NCBI RefSeq assembly: GCF_014633365.1
Contig: NC_068344.1
Span: forward strand, 7,703,669-7,767,668
Origin: Diospyros lotus
Lineage: Eukaryota > Streptophyta > Magnoliopsida > Ericales > Ebenaceae
Length of the DNA: 64,000 nucleotides
Direction: 5' to 3'
The translations under genes were made by a program, and so were the position numbers. Each line of letters opens with the position of its first letter. The first letter of the stretch is position 1. Below the pieces are notes generated by a model, which worked only from the letters and a program-made list of their open reading frames with translations, did no database searches and was not told the origin of the DNA. This document shows positions 11,189-21,437 of this stretch, in pieces.

Positions 11189-13911
11189 TGTAACATCCTG
11201 CTTTAACCATGTGCGACATTAACTCGAGATTTCGGGAATATTTTTTTTTTCCAACATACACTCAACATAAATATTCCTAACAATCTTGTTCTACCTTCTC
11301 AGCATATCAAACTTAGTAATTAATAAGATAAGACATGTAATTATCACATATGTGAAAGTAAGATCGAAACCTCAATGATATATAACTGTCAATTGCTTAT
11401 TTATAACCAAGTAACTGAATCGATGTTTCACATGATATTATCAAAATAATACATAACGTCTGGATATCTCAAACATAGACAAAAAGACCTACAAAAGATC
11501 TAATATAGCGGCTACATCTCGATCACTTATTTTCCCTTGGCGCCACTACTTTCACCTGGAACGTTTGAATATTACAGGGACAAAGTCCAAATTAGAAATT
11601 GAATCGTCTAAGTGAAGATTCAAAAATATTTCATGAATATATGCAAGACCATGAAACAAACTGACACATCCCGATATGTTCCAGCCCAAGAGAATCTTAC
11701 ATAGCGTTTCACTCATACCACGGGGAAAGAACAATATCTCTGAAAGCAAACATAACCACATCGACACATTGGCATAATACAATCATAGCTTAAGAGGGTA
11801 ACATCAATGCCCATTCCTGACACAATGGAAAACCATCGTTACCACTTCCGACATGGAAAGATCAATGTTAAAACAGGAACCCGAGGAATCACCCCATTAT
11901 CATGTCAAGCATTACATTTCCATCAAAAGAATTCTAGATCACACAAACTCTGGCCACAAGATGACCAACACTATCCCTGGGAAACCACCTCACCCTCGGA
12001 AATAATGTTATCGCTCAAAGGAACCTAGGGTAGTGTCCACTCTCAGCCTCGCCACTTGAACTAATACAGGGTGATGTCCACTCTCAGCCCCATCACTTTT
12101 GGTCCATCTAGGGTAGTGTATACTCTTAGCCTCATCACTTGTGGTCCATCTAGGGTAGTGTCCTTTCTCAGCCCCACTACAAGTGAGCATTAATCCTTGG
12201 CACATATCCTTAGTGCTATTACTCAAGTGCCACAACACAAGTTGGCATCCAACATGGAGAATACATGAACATGCCAATGCCACATATCATGATTCGATAC
12301 AACATATAAAAACAACATTTCAATTTACACAATTTATCACACAAAATTCATTGCACATGTATAAAACATTCTAGAACGAACCTCCCACATGGAAACAACC
12401 ATTCACAGGTAAAACTATTCACATGCAACAAAACCATTTACATGAAACAAAATCAAGTTTGGGGTTTAAACACCCACAGTAAACCAAGTTTCAGTTCGCA
12501 ACTCTCATTTTAACTATATTTCGATCTCAACCTCGATAGGTGTATCACCGCGAAATCCTCAAGCCTGTATGACCAAATTACCTCCTAGCCAATGATTTAT
12601 CCACCAAACATCAATATCCTAAATTTTCTAAGATTTTCCTATTTTTCTCCTATTTTCCATAATTCCCTTTCTTCTTCAAAAAGTCATAATAAATATGTAA
12701 CACCTATTTTTACCAAATATTTTTCCACATATATTCCTAAAATAATTTTCTAAAATTTACAAAATTAATTAAGAATTTACCCCAAACCTCACGCACCCTC
12801 ACGCACCTGATACGTGTATTGAGAGTGAAATCCACGCGTGTAGTACACTCATCGATCGTCTTCTCTGGCTTTGACGACTAAAACCTGCTCCAATGGTGAA
12901 TCCAATCCTACTCACTTGAAGTACTCCTCAAGGCGAACCCAGGGGTGCCCTTGGATGCCCAAAAACTTCACCAGAGATGCCTCAAATGACCAAATTACAG
13001 TGCATCTCTGGTAAGCCTTTGAATTTTCCGACGATCCCTCGTATCTCACTCAAACCTAAATGAACCCTCACTAAATTCTTCATAAATGATCTACAAGCTT
13101 CAAGGAACAAAACCCCCTTATCATTGACCCTTGATTCAACCTCTAAACCCTCAAATTTTAGCTCGAACTTACTAAAAACCCTAGGTTGCGAGTTCGAGCT
13201 TTTATAGCTAAATTCCACCGATTTTTCAATGAATCCCAGCCTTTCTTGGTTCCTAAGTCTCATTCATAGCCCTAAAGTACCCTAGAATGCATTAAAACAA
13301 GCTAAAATGATCGATTTAATCTTCAAAAAAAAATATTAAAAATGGCTAATCCAACTTTGGCCAAATCACGGCTATCCGGTTGTCTTTTTTGGCTAATGAG
13401 GGTTGGAAATAGGCCATCATGGCCTAAAGAGTAGGCTGGTGGCCCTTGGGAGTCTCACCGGCGGTCGCCGCATTCTTGGCCGACATTTTACAGGTTTCAC
13501 ACATGTTTTTTGAATATTACACTTTCATCCCCATAAGTTTTGATGTTTTGCATTTCTACCCTATTCGTCAAACCTTGAGTTTTCCAATAATGTCATTAAT
13601 TCCCATAAGTTTATGATACCTCATTACATCCCAAAAGTTTAGAAAAACCCTCGTTTTGACCATCCTTGGTCAAAACTTAGATTCTGTACTTTGGCCGAGT
13701 GCCCTAATCTCGTACTTTGATCCTCATTTGCGAATCCTTCGATTTTTAGGCATTTTTATGCCCCAAGTTTTGTTCTTTCATCCCTGGAAATATTTCTTCA
13801 AGTTTTTGCCATGATTCCTAATTCACGCCTAAGCCTCAAAGTTCTGAAAAATTATACTTATACCCTAATAGAAATTACACTTAAGTCCTCAAGAAATTCC
13901 CTGGTATTATA
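11189..13911. mobile_element. 2.7-kb solo LTR (imperfect TSD CGACA/CGATA)
   Basis: The block starts TGTAACATCCTGC and ends CCTGGTATTATA. Its relative at 7423 ends in TATTACA, so a C-to-T change explains the lost CA end. The flanks are CGACA at 11184-11188 and CGATA at 13912-13916, a 5-bp duplication with one mismatch. There is no internal coding region, primer site or second LTR nearby, so this is best read as a solo LTR left by recombination between two LTRs. Confidence 0.7.
12028..12180. repeat. About 41-bp tandem repeat, nearly 4 units
   Basis: Units begin GGGTAGTGTCCACTCTCAGC, GGGTGATGTCCACTCTCAGC, GGGTAGTGTATACTCTTAGC and GGGTAGTGTCCTTTCTCAGC at about 12028, 12069, 12111 and 12152. The array lies within the solo LTR. 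Confidence 0.85.
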
Positions 13912-13916
13912 CGATA

Positions 13917-14600
13917 GAAGGCCAAGGACATCTTAGACTTAAGTCAAGATTAATGGGCACCATGGATCCTAGGTCTAAGACCAAGATCTAACTTAGGGGC
14001 AAACTAAGCCCAATAAAAGATTTGGCCTAAAAGATTAGATCCAGACTTAAACTTAGACCCAAACCCACATAATTTCTCATCAAGATCAACCCATGCATTT
14101 AAATCCAACCATCCACGTGGCATGATCATAGTCATCCATTAGGCTTGCATCTAATGATCCACATGGGGGGAATCATGACTATCCACTTACTCTATAGTGT
14201 GCCTATAGAAATGTGCAAATTCCAATAGTCAAGTACCTTATTAATTACATCATTGATGAATATTAAATTGTGATTTACTCACATAATCCTTGCAAAGCAG
14301 CTGGACAAGAAGACTTGCCAAATGTCATCGGAGAACTGCATATGTTCTACTTGAATTACTTCTTGTAGTTAGATATGTGTAAGTATTATTATATGGTGAT
14401 TTCTTGTAATTTTCATTGTTTTTTTCTAGTTAGCGGTTGTATTTTACTTTTGTGAGTAATGTTTTGTATTTGTCTAATTGATAAACGGAGACATTGGCAT
14501 TTTAATGTATTACTTATAGGTATTTAAAATGAACCGGCCAACATCCAATATTGTTACTGATTTTAGTGTTCATAGAAACAGAATGTTGAAGTTCGAAAAC
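13917..14600. other. Intergenic, no gene seen
   Basis: There is a short run of related phrases on TTAGACCTAAGTC / CTAGGTCTAAGACC at 13930-14060, and AT-rich sequence beyond. I see no conserved coding signal. Confidence 0.5.
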
Positions 14601-14740
14601 GGACTTCATCTTGGTTTAAATCCACCAATCGGACTTCATATTGGTTTAAATCTATCTGGCAGACTTCATATTGGTTTAAGTTTGCCTAACACTATCCAGT
14701 CTGATTTCATATTAGTTTAAGTCCGCCTAACGCTATCCGA
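14601..14740. repeat. Direct repeats on GGACTTCATATTGGTTTAA
   Basis: Four units start at 14601, 14631, 14661 and 14702 (spacing 30, 30 and 41 bp), each with (G/A)GACTTCATATTGGTTTAA or a close variant. They lead directly into overlapping inverted repeats at 14749-14812. Such an arrangement is common near the ends of DNA transposons, but no terminal inverted repeat or target duplication was found. Confidence 0.8.
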
Positions 14741-14748
14741 GTCCAATG

Positions 14749-14812
14749 GAGCGTCCGGGCGAACCCCATCAATGATGAAGTCCACCCGGACGCTCCCTTG
14801 GGTGGACTTCAT
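14749..14812. repeat. Two overlapping perfect inverted repeats
   Basis: GAGCGTCCGGG (14749-14759) pairs with CCCGGACGCTC (14785-14795). ATGAAGTCCACCC (14775-14787) pairs with GGGTGGACTTCAT (14800-14812). The two stems share bases 14785-14787, so they cannot form together. Confidence 0.9.
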
Positions 14813-15114
14813 AATTGCCATCAAGGATGAAGTCCACTCGGACATATTGGAATGCCATTACCGCAACTACTTCGTGTTTCAAATAATGCATTGACAACGA
14901 AAACCATTATAACTTAAAGACTATCAACTATCAAAACAGAAATGAAGCTAAATGCATAACAATTTCTAAACTTCTATATATACCAGCCATCCATCAAATC
15001 CCATCGCAACAGCAATTTCATAATAGCTTGGCATACATTCGAGCAAATTTCTTTGTTTCAAGCACTTAATCATAAATAATTTGTAACATAAATCACTACA
15101 TCAATGACAACTTT

Positions 15115-15700
15115 TCAAAAAAACATTCCACTTAAAAAACCAAAAACTAATCCAAATATACATCCTAAAATGAACAAATTTAAGCTGCTATATGCATAAG
15201 TGTCCTCCATTTTACCAGAGCCTGTATTTAAATCCGAGACAAAAGTACCGCTAGATCTAACACTGGAACTTCCTTTTTCATTTTGATTTCCATCAAAGAA
15301 AGCATAGAACGCAACAACAACTTCATCCTCAGTTTTGAATGACTTGTATAAACTTCCATTAAAACCAATCACATATGGTGCACATTCATCCCAGCTAGAA
15401 TATACCCTAGGTCGATTTCCTTTGAAAATAACATAGAATCTCTTTCTTTTTTCTTTCTTCCATTTGCAATTCCCAACCATAGAATGGGCAAAATCAACAC
15501 CAATGTCATTGGAAAGTGTTTCTTCATTCAACCTTCCTTCAAAGAAAGCTTGGTACGCTTCAACAACCTCTTCCTCACTTTTGAAAGACTTGTATAAACT
15601 GCCCCTAAAACCAAGCACATGTGGTGCACATTCTTCCTAGATTGAATAAATTCCAGGTCTCATACCTTTAAACACAACATAGAGTTTCTATTTCTTCTTT
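15115..15700 (-). pseudogene. Broken gene with two RNase H1 N-terminal (viroplasmin-type) domains and a C-terminal membrane segment
   Basis: Minus-strand reading gives two copies of the small RNase H1 N-terminal / caulimovirus inclusion-protein fold: the (Y/F)V(V/I)FKG..P..Y, ECAP and GF.GSLYKSFK motifs. Domain 1 covers about 15700-15520 and domain 2 about 15450-15290. A hydrophobic tail (LFILGCIFGLVFGFLSG) ends the frame at 15115. Domain 1 carries two in-frame stop codons (plus-strand 15637-15639 and 15688-15690). The open part 15618-15115 begins with GTG and has no ATG ahead of the domain, so the copy looks inactive. The domain binds RNA/DNA hybrids or double-stranded RNA in RNase H1. It also occurs in plant proteins and retroelements, so a viral origin need not be assumed. 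No catalytic RNase H domain follows. Confidence 0.65.
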
Positions 15701-15823
15701 TTTTTTTATTTCCATAATTCTCTAAAAAAAAGAAGGACATAAAGAGGAAGATATAAAGATAGAGGTTGCATGAAGAAGAAGCATAGGATAGAGAAGAAAT
15801 ATAAGTTGGTATTGGATGAAGAA

Positions 15824-15970
15824 GAAGCACATAATAAGTTTTTGGGGAAGGCCATTGTTAATATTGATATTCTTAAAATTCATTAAATAAAGTGAGATAG
15901 AATGAAGCACATAATAGCTTGTTGGAGAAAGCCATTGTGACTCTTAGGATTTTAAGAATTCATTAAATCA
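15824..15970. repeat. Imperfect direct repeat, about 78 bp
   Basis: GAAGCACATAATAAGTTTTTGGGGAAGGCC... and GAAGCACATAATAGCTTGTTGGAGAAAGCC... begin about 79 bp apart, both running to AATTCATTAAAT. They lie just upstream of the broken RNase H1 N-terminal gene. Confidence 0.75.
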
Positions 15971-16814
15971 GGCAAGAGACTAAAATTTAACGAGGAAGAG
16001 AGAAAATGAAATTTTGACTTGTGAATAAAGAGGGTATTGTTAGTAAATAAAATGTTAAATGATATACTTATCCTAACATCACTAATTAAAATGATAAAAA
16101 ATGACAATTCTACCTATACGGATTCTATCCAAATAGCAAGGTCCTTTAGAATTGAACTCAAAAACAATTATTCCCAATAGGTATGGAGTCGACAATAATT
16201 AGTTCTCAAGGGTTGATTTCCAAAACCTACTAATTGGTTTTGGAATTTGGAACTGATTGGTTCAAAATTGAAATTGAATATATCAATGGGTCGTTTTCTC
16301 GATGATGGCACTAAGAACAATGAGTTTTCTAATTAGAACTTGTCGAAAACAATGATTCCTGATAGTCATCACTTGTTTTTTTTAATTTTTATTTATTATT
16401 AAGTTTTAATTTAACTTAGATTAATTAGAATTTTAAGTAATGGTGTTTGTAATGGAGCGGATCTCTGAACAAAAAAAATTAAATTGCAAGGACCTCACTA
16501 GACGTCTTCGTACAAATAACTCAAATTATAAAAGATAATAGTGTAATTTACGCAATTTTACTTCTACTGGTATAAGATTATTTTTGTAATATGATAAAAA
16601 AAACTTGTACATCAAATAATGAGCTACCGAAATGCAAGTTAGAGGAATTCCAAGAGAACGGAGAACATTTAACTCTAGTGAGAATGGAGCTATGACCAAG
16701 GACGCTCTTATCCTTGAGGGAAGACTAAGCAGGGAGAGAGAGCTTCTTAAGGGATATAAGATTAAAATAGATGCTGTAATTAGGGAATTAGAGGTGAGGA
16801 ATAATTGAATTAAA
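15971..16814. other. Intergenic, no gene seen
   Basis: The stretch is AT-rich. It has a minus-strand open frame at 16526-16846 without recognisable domains or homologous context; I do not regard it as a gene. Confidence 0.4.
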
Positions 16815-18769
16815 TTTTTCAAAATTGACGGTTTGATTTGGTTCAATTTGTAGACTAATTTGGTTTGGTTATTAAATTTGAATTTTTTAATTATTTTTAT
16901 TTGATCTCCTTATTAAAAAAAATTAATTGATTAAAATATCAAAAATGATGTCAATTTTTACCAAATTAAAAGTAGTAAAGAAGGGAAATTTTGATAAAAT
17001 TGCAATAAAAAAAAAAAAAAAAAGCTGTTCAACAGAACATAAGAGTTTTTTTTTCTTTAATTTTTTAATTTAAGTAACTATTTAATCAATTCAATTTAAT
17101 TTTTAAAATGATGTTCAATCTATTTAATTAATTCAATAATTGAAATGGTCAAATGTGGACCCTCAATATAATATTAGGACTTTATGATTGCCTGTTCATT
17201 TCAAAGAGGGTGCACCCAAGGGTTGAAGGGCGTAGAGTAGCAGATCCCATTTCATAGCTGCAATTGTGGGAGTTATTAGAGCTTTTTAGAATAAATAATT
17301 ACCTTCGGGAGGAACCATATATTTTGGTACCCTTCCCTTTTTTTTTTTATTACCTTAGAGTTTTTAAGTTTACACTTGATTAATCTCTAGGGATGAGTAA
17401 TCTTTTCCCTTGATGCATTATTCATGTTAATTTGAAATGCAGTCACAATCTATACATAGTTGAAATAGGCATATGAGGAAACGGATGCCCTCCCCATAAA
17501 CCCCTATTTATGTCGCGCAGTTAGAATTCTCAGGAGGGTGATAAGATGTACCAAAATCTCTATCTCCATAATGTTTCGAGTCTTTAATATCCTCATTAAT
17601 CTTCTCATATTTTACCGCTATATCATGTCCATAGAAATATTGTGGTAACCTTCTTATTACCCTTAAATTACCCTTAAAAGGTGGAACCTTCCAATCTTAA
17701 CTAATGAGTTCTAAAATTTATTGTTATCTTTTTATATTTTTAAGAATAATTATATGTAGAATTTTTGTAGTTTAGATTATTTGTATAAAAATATTTAGTG
17801 TTTTAAAAAATAACTCTAAAAGTCTATATAATTTTATTTTATTTTTATTCAAACACCTTCTCTATTATTAACTTTAAATCCAATTTAAGTTAATAAAATA
17901 CTAATTAAAACATGCAAATTTATGTAATGAAAGTATCTTTTTGCCAATAGGATATGGACTTTTTGTCTTTTGGCCTTTATCATTTGCATATTTTGAATCA
18001 CCTGTTTTGAATTTTATCAGAGGTGAATTGATATATTATTAGACTCGGGAAGGTCTCTCAGAGATATCTAGGAGTGGCTTCTAGAAGAGTTTCCGAGAAT
18101 TATTCAGTTGGGAAGGTCTTTTGGACTTTTTCTTTTTAAACTTTTTTTCTTGGACCCATTTTGGACTTAGCCTCTCTTTTTTGACATAACAAATTAATTT
18201 TAAAAAAAAATTCATTGCATAAATTTAAAAAATTAGAAAAATAAGTTTTCTATTTTCTAACATTTTTTAATTATTCAATTAGAGTTAAAAAATTAAAAAG
18301 CATTTTCTAGAAGGGAAGGGAGGGGCAGTTAAGTTTGATATCCAATTGGGCCGAGATCACTGCATTAGGAGTTTCACGGGCCGAGCCTGCCAGGTCTGGC
18401 CCATTACTGTGTAGTTGGTTGAGTTTAAGAAATTGGCTTTGTCAACCGACCCTGACGCTTTCCTCCTTTGGACCGATCGACGACAAAACCCATCGAACAA
18501 GCATTTCTCCAGTCGCGTTATATGTCAGATTTCAGGTTCATCGGTCTGGTCTTCTTCTCACTTCAATTCCGAGCATTCAACGCGTCGATTTCTCTCTCTA
18601 AATAGGGGTGATGTTGCAGTGACTTACATAAATACATGTATATGCATATATATATGCCCCATTGGGATCGGTTGGCAATTCATCCAATGCTCGGAAATTG
18701 AAGTAGTGCTCTTCCAGATCTGAATTGTTCGATCGGTTGGGGTTTCGAGATGTCCGCCGGCGGTGAACA
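16815..18769 (+). repeat. Duplicate A of the NDT2 promoter and first codons
   Basis: This block is repeated at about 19195-21457. Shared landmarks in order are ATTGA(C/T)GGTTTGATT, AGAGGGTGCACCCAAG, the GCATTTTCTAGAAG and TCCAATTGGGCCGAGATCAC promoter block, TATATGCATATATATGCCCC, and TTTCGAGATGTCCGCCGGCGGTGAACA. Duplicate A contains the NDT2 start codon (18750-18752) and six further identical codons. It then diverges at 18770 and stops two codons later (8-codon mini-ORF). The gene body is not attached here. The TGGGCC element sits at 18347-18352. Confidence 0.88.
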
Positions 18770-19194
18770 CAAGTAGAATATATATTTTAAACTTTTAACT
18801 TTTACATTTTAAATTTTTATTTTATAAGTAGAATATATATTTTTAAAAAAATTATATCTCAAATATTAATTAAATAAATATATTTTTAAAATTATTTTTA
18901 AACCTCTTTAAAAATGTCTTGGCTTGACAAGTTTTTGTTGGGCTCGATTTGTTAAAGTATATATGAGTTTAGGCTGGATTCAACTCGAGAGTTTAAGAGG
19001 CCAACTTAACTTGACTTACTCTAAATATGCCCAAACTTGGCACATCACATGAACAAGTCAGGCCTACCTCGATCAATCTCTATCAGGCCTATGATAGGCC
19101 TAAATTAGGTTTGTTTGGCATCAACACCTTATATTGTTAATTTTACAATAATTGAGTTTTTCTTTTTCTTTTCTTTTTCACAATAATAAATTTA
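18770..19194. other. Spacer between the two promoter duplicates
   Basis: The spacer is AT-rich and non-coding. It contains an ATATATTTT(T/A)AA run and phrases such as GATAGGCCTAAATTAGG. Nothing recognisable as a gene. Confidence 0.5.
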
Positions 19195-19672
19195 TCGAAA
19201 TTGATGGTTTGATTCAGTTTAATTTGTAGACTGATTCTGTTTGATTTTTAAATTTAATTTTTTTAATTATTTCTATTTTGCCTCCTTTTTAAAAAAATTA
19301 AAATAATTTAATTGATCAAAATATCAAAAATAATATCAATTTTTACCAAATTAAAAAGTAGAAAAGGGAAAATTTGATAGAATTACAAAAAAAAAAAGAA
19401 AGAAAGAAAGGAACTGTTCAACAGAACATAATGGTTATTTTTTATATTTTTAATTTTTTTATTTGAGTAATTATTTAATCAGTTCAATTTAATTTTTAAA
19501 AAGATTTTCAATCTATTTAATTTAAACAACTCAATTAATTCAATAAGTAAATTGATCTAATGTTCGCATATCAAAGAGGGTGCACCCAAGTGTTGAAGGG
19601 CGTAGAGTAGCAAATCCCATTTCATAGCTGCAATTGTGGAGGCTATTAGAGCTTTTTAGAATAAATAATTAC

Positions 19673-19677
<5 letters not shown>

Positions 19678-19703
<26 letters not shown>
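19678..19703 (+). repeat. Homopolymer run of 26 G
   Basis: There are 26 consecutive G followed by TTGGG. Duplicate A has only GGGAGG at the equivalent point, so the run expanded after duplication or is an assembly artefact. Confidence 0.85.
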
Positions 19704-19713
19704 TTGGGAGGAC

Positions 19714-20293
19714 ACCATATATTTTGGTACCCTTTCCCTTTTTTTATTATCTTTTGAGTTTATGCCTAAATATGACGATTTGTCTTTTTATCTAATATTT
19801 TTTTTATTTTAATTTAAAATACGATTATAATTTATACATAATCAAAATAAGTGTTCGAGGAAACAAATGTTTTCCCCATAAACATCCATTTACATCACAT
19901 GATTGAGACTTTTAGAAGGACGATAAGATGCGCTAAGATAACTGTCTTCACAATTATTTGAACTTCTGATACTCTCATTAACCTTTTTATAGTTTATCAT
20001 TGTACCATATATTTTGGTACCCTTTCATTTTTTTTTATTATCTTTTGAGTTTATGCCTAAATATGACGATTAATCTTTTTATCTAATATTTTTTTATTTT
20101 AATTCGAAATACGATTATAGTTTATACATAATCAAAATAAGTGTTCGAAGAAACGAATGCTTTTCCCATAAACGTCCATTTACATCACATGACTGAGAAT
20201 TTTTGAAGGACGACAAGATGTTCTAAGATATCTGTCTTCACAATTATTTGAACTTCTGATACTCTCATTAACTTTTTTATAGTTTATCATTGT
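19714..20293. repeat. 290-bp tandem duplication inside duplicate B
   Basis: ACCATATATTTTGGTACCCTT at 19714 recurs at 20004, and a third partial start is seen at 20294. Shared text includes CCTAAATATGACGATT and CATTTACATCACATGA. Duplicate A has a single copy. Confidence 0.85.
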
Positions 20294-21030
20294 ACCATAT
20301 CTATATAAACATTATGGTACCTTTCTTGTTACTTATAAAGGTAGAACTTTCAAATCTTAACGAGTTCTAAAATTTATTATCTTCTTTTTATATTTTTAAG
20401 GATAATTGTATGTAGAATTTTTTTGTTTAGATTATTTGTATAAAAATATTTAATGTTTTAAAAAATAACTCTAAAAGTCTATATAATTTTTTTTTTGTTG
20501 AAACATCTTATCTATTATTAACTTCGTCGTTAGATCCAAATTAAGTTAATAAAATACTAATTAAAACATGTAAATTTATGTAATGAAAATGACTTTTTGT
20601 CTTTAGGATATGATGTTTGAAATTAACTTTTTGTCTTTTTGGCCTTAGCATTTACATATTTTTGAATCATCTATTCCAAATTTTTAAATAGAGATATCAA
20701 AGGTAAATTGATATATTATTAGACTTGAGAAGGTCTTTTAAAGTTATTTAGAAGTGGCTTCTAGAAGAGTTTCTCGAAAATTATTTAGTTGGGAAGATTT
20801 CTTGGACTTTTTTTTTGAACTTTTTTCTCTTGGACCATTTTGGACTTAACCTCTTTTTTTGGACATAAAAAATTAATTTTAAAAAATTTTAAAAACAAAT
20901 TCATAGCATAAATTTAAAAAATAAGAAAAATAAAATTTCTATTTTCTAATATATTTTTAATTATTCAATTAGAGTTAAAAAAGTAAAAAGCATTTTCTAG
21001 AAGCGAAGGGAGGGGCAGTTAAGTTTGATA

Positions 21031-21437
21031 TCCAATTGGGCCGAGATCACTGCATTAGGAATTTCACGGGCCGAGCCTGCCAGGTCTGGCCCATTACTGT
21101 GTAGTTGGTTGAGTTTAGGAAATTGGCTTTGTCAACCGACCCGGACGCTTTCCTCCTTTGGACCGATCAACGACAAAATCCATCAAACAAGCATTTCTCC
21201 AGTCGCGTTATATGTCAGATTTCAGATTCATCGGTCTGGTCTTCTTCTCACTTCAATTCCGACCGTTCAACCCGTCGATCTCTCTCTCTAAATAGGGGTG
21301 ATGTTGCAGTGACTTACATAAATACATGTATATGCATATATATGCCCCATTGGGATCGGGTGGCAATTCATCCAATGCTCGGAAATTGAAGTAGTGCTCT
21401 TCTAGATCTGAATTGTTCGATCGGTTGGGGTTTCGAG
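21031..21437 (+). promoter_or_regulatory. NDT2 promoter and 5' UTR region with TGGGCC elements
   Basis: The block upstream of the start codon holds TGGGCC (21037-21042) and GGCCCA (21089-21094). These are site II-type elements, known to be enriched in promoters of nuclear genes for mitochondrial proteins. A TATATGCATATATATG stretch lies near 21328. The same block is found in duplicate A, and its conservation there shows only shared descent. Transcription start sites cannot be read from the sequence. Confidence 0.5.

Noticed and set aside
12008..12283. 91-codon minus-strand frame with repeated DNA-derived phrases
   Set aside because: It is produced by the 41-bp tandem repeat in the solo LTR, not by a protein gene.
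15115..15618. Endogenous caulimovirus insertion
   Set aside because: Only the RNase H1 N-terminal type domain is present, twice, with a membrane tail. No caulimovirus coat, movement, RT or protease text is nearby, so a host or transposon origin is simpler.
16526..16846. 106-codon minus-strand frame
   Set aside because: It lacks recognisable domains, has no support from gene context, and lies in AT-rich repeat-derived sequence.
18335..18723. Open frames in the outer promoter copy that are echoed at 21025-21389
   Set aside because: Their similarity follows from the DNA duplication. They overlap the promoter/5' UTR, several frames are open at once, and no domain is visible.
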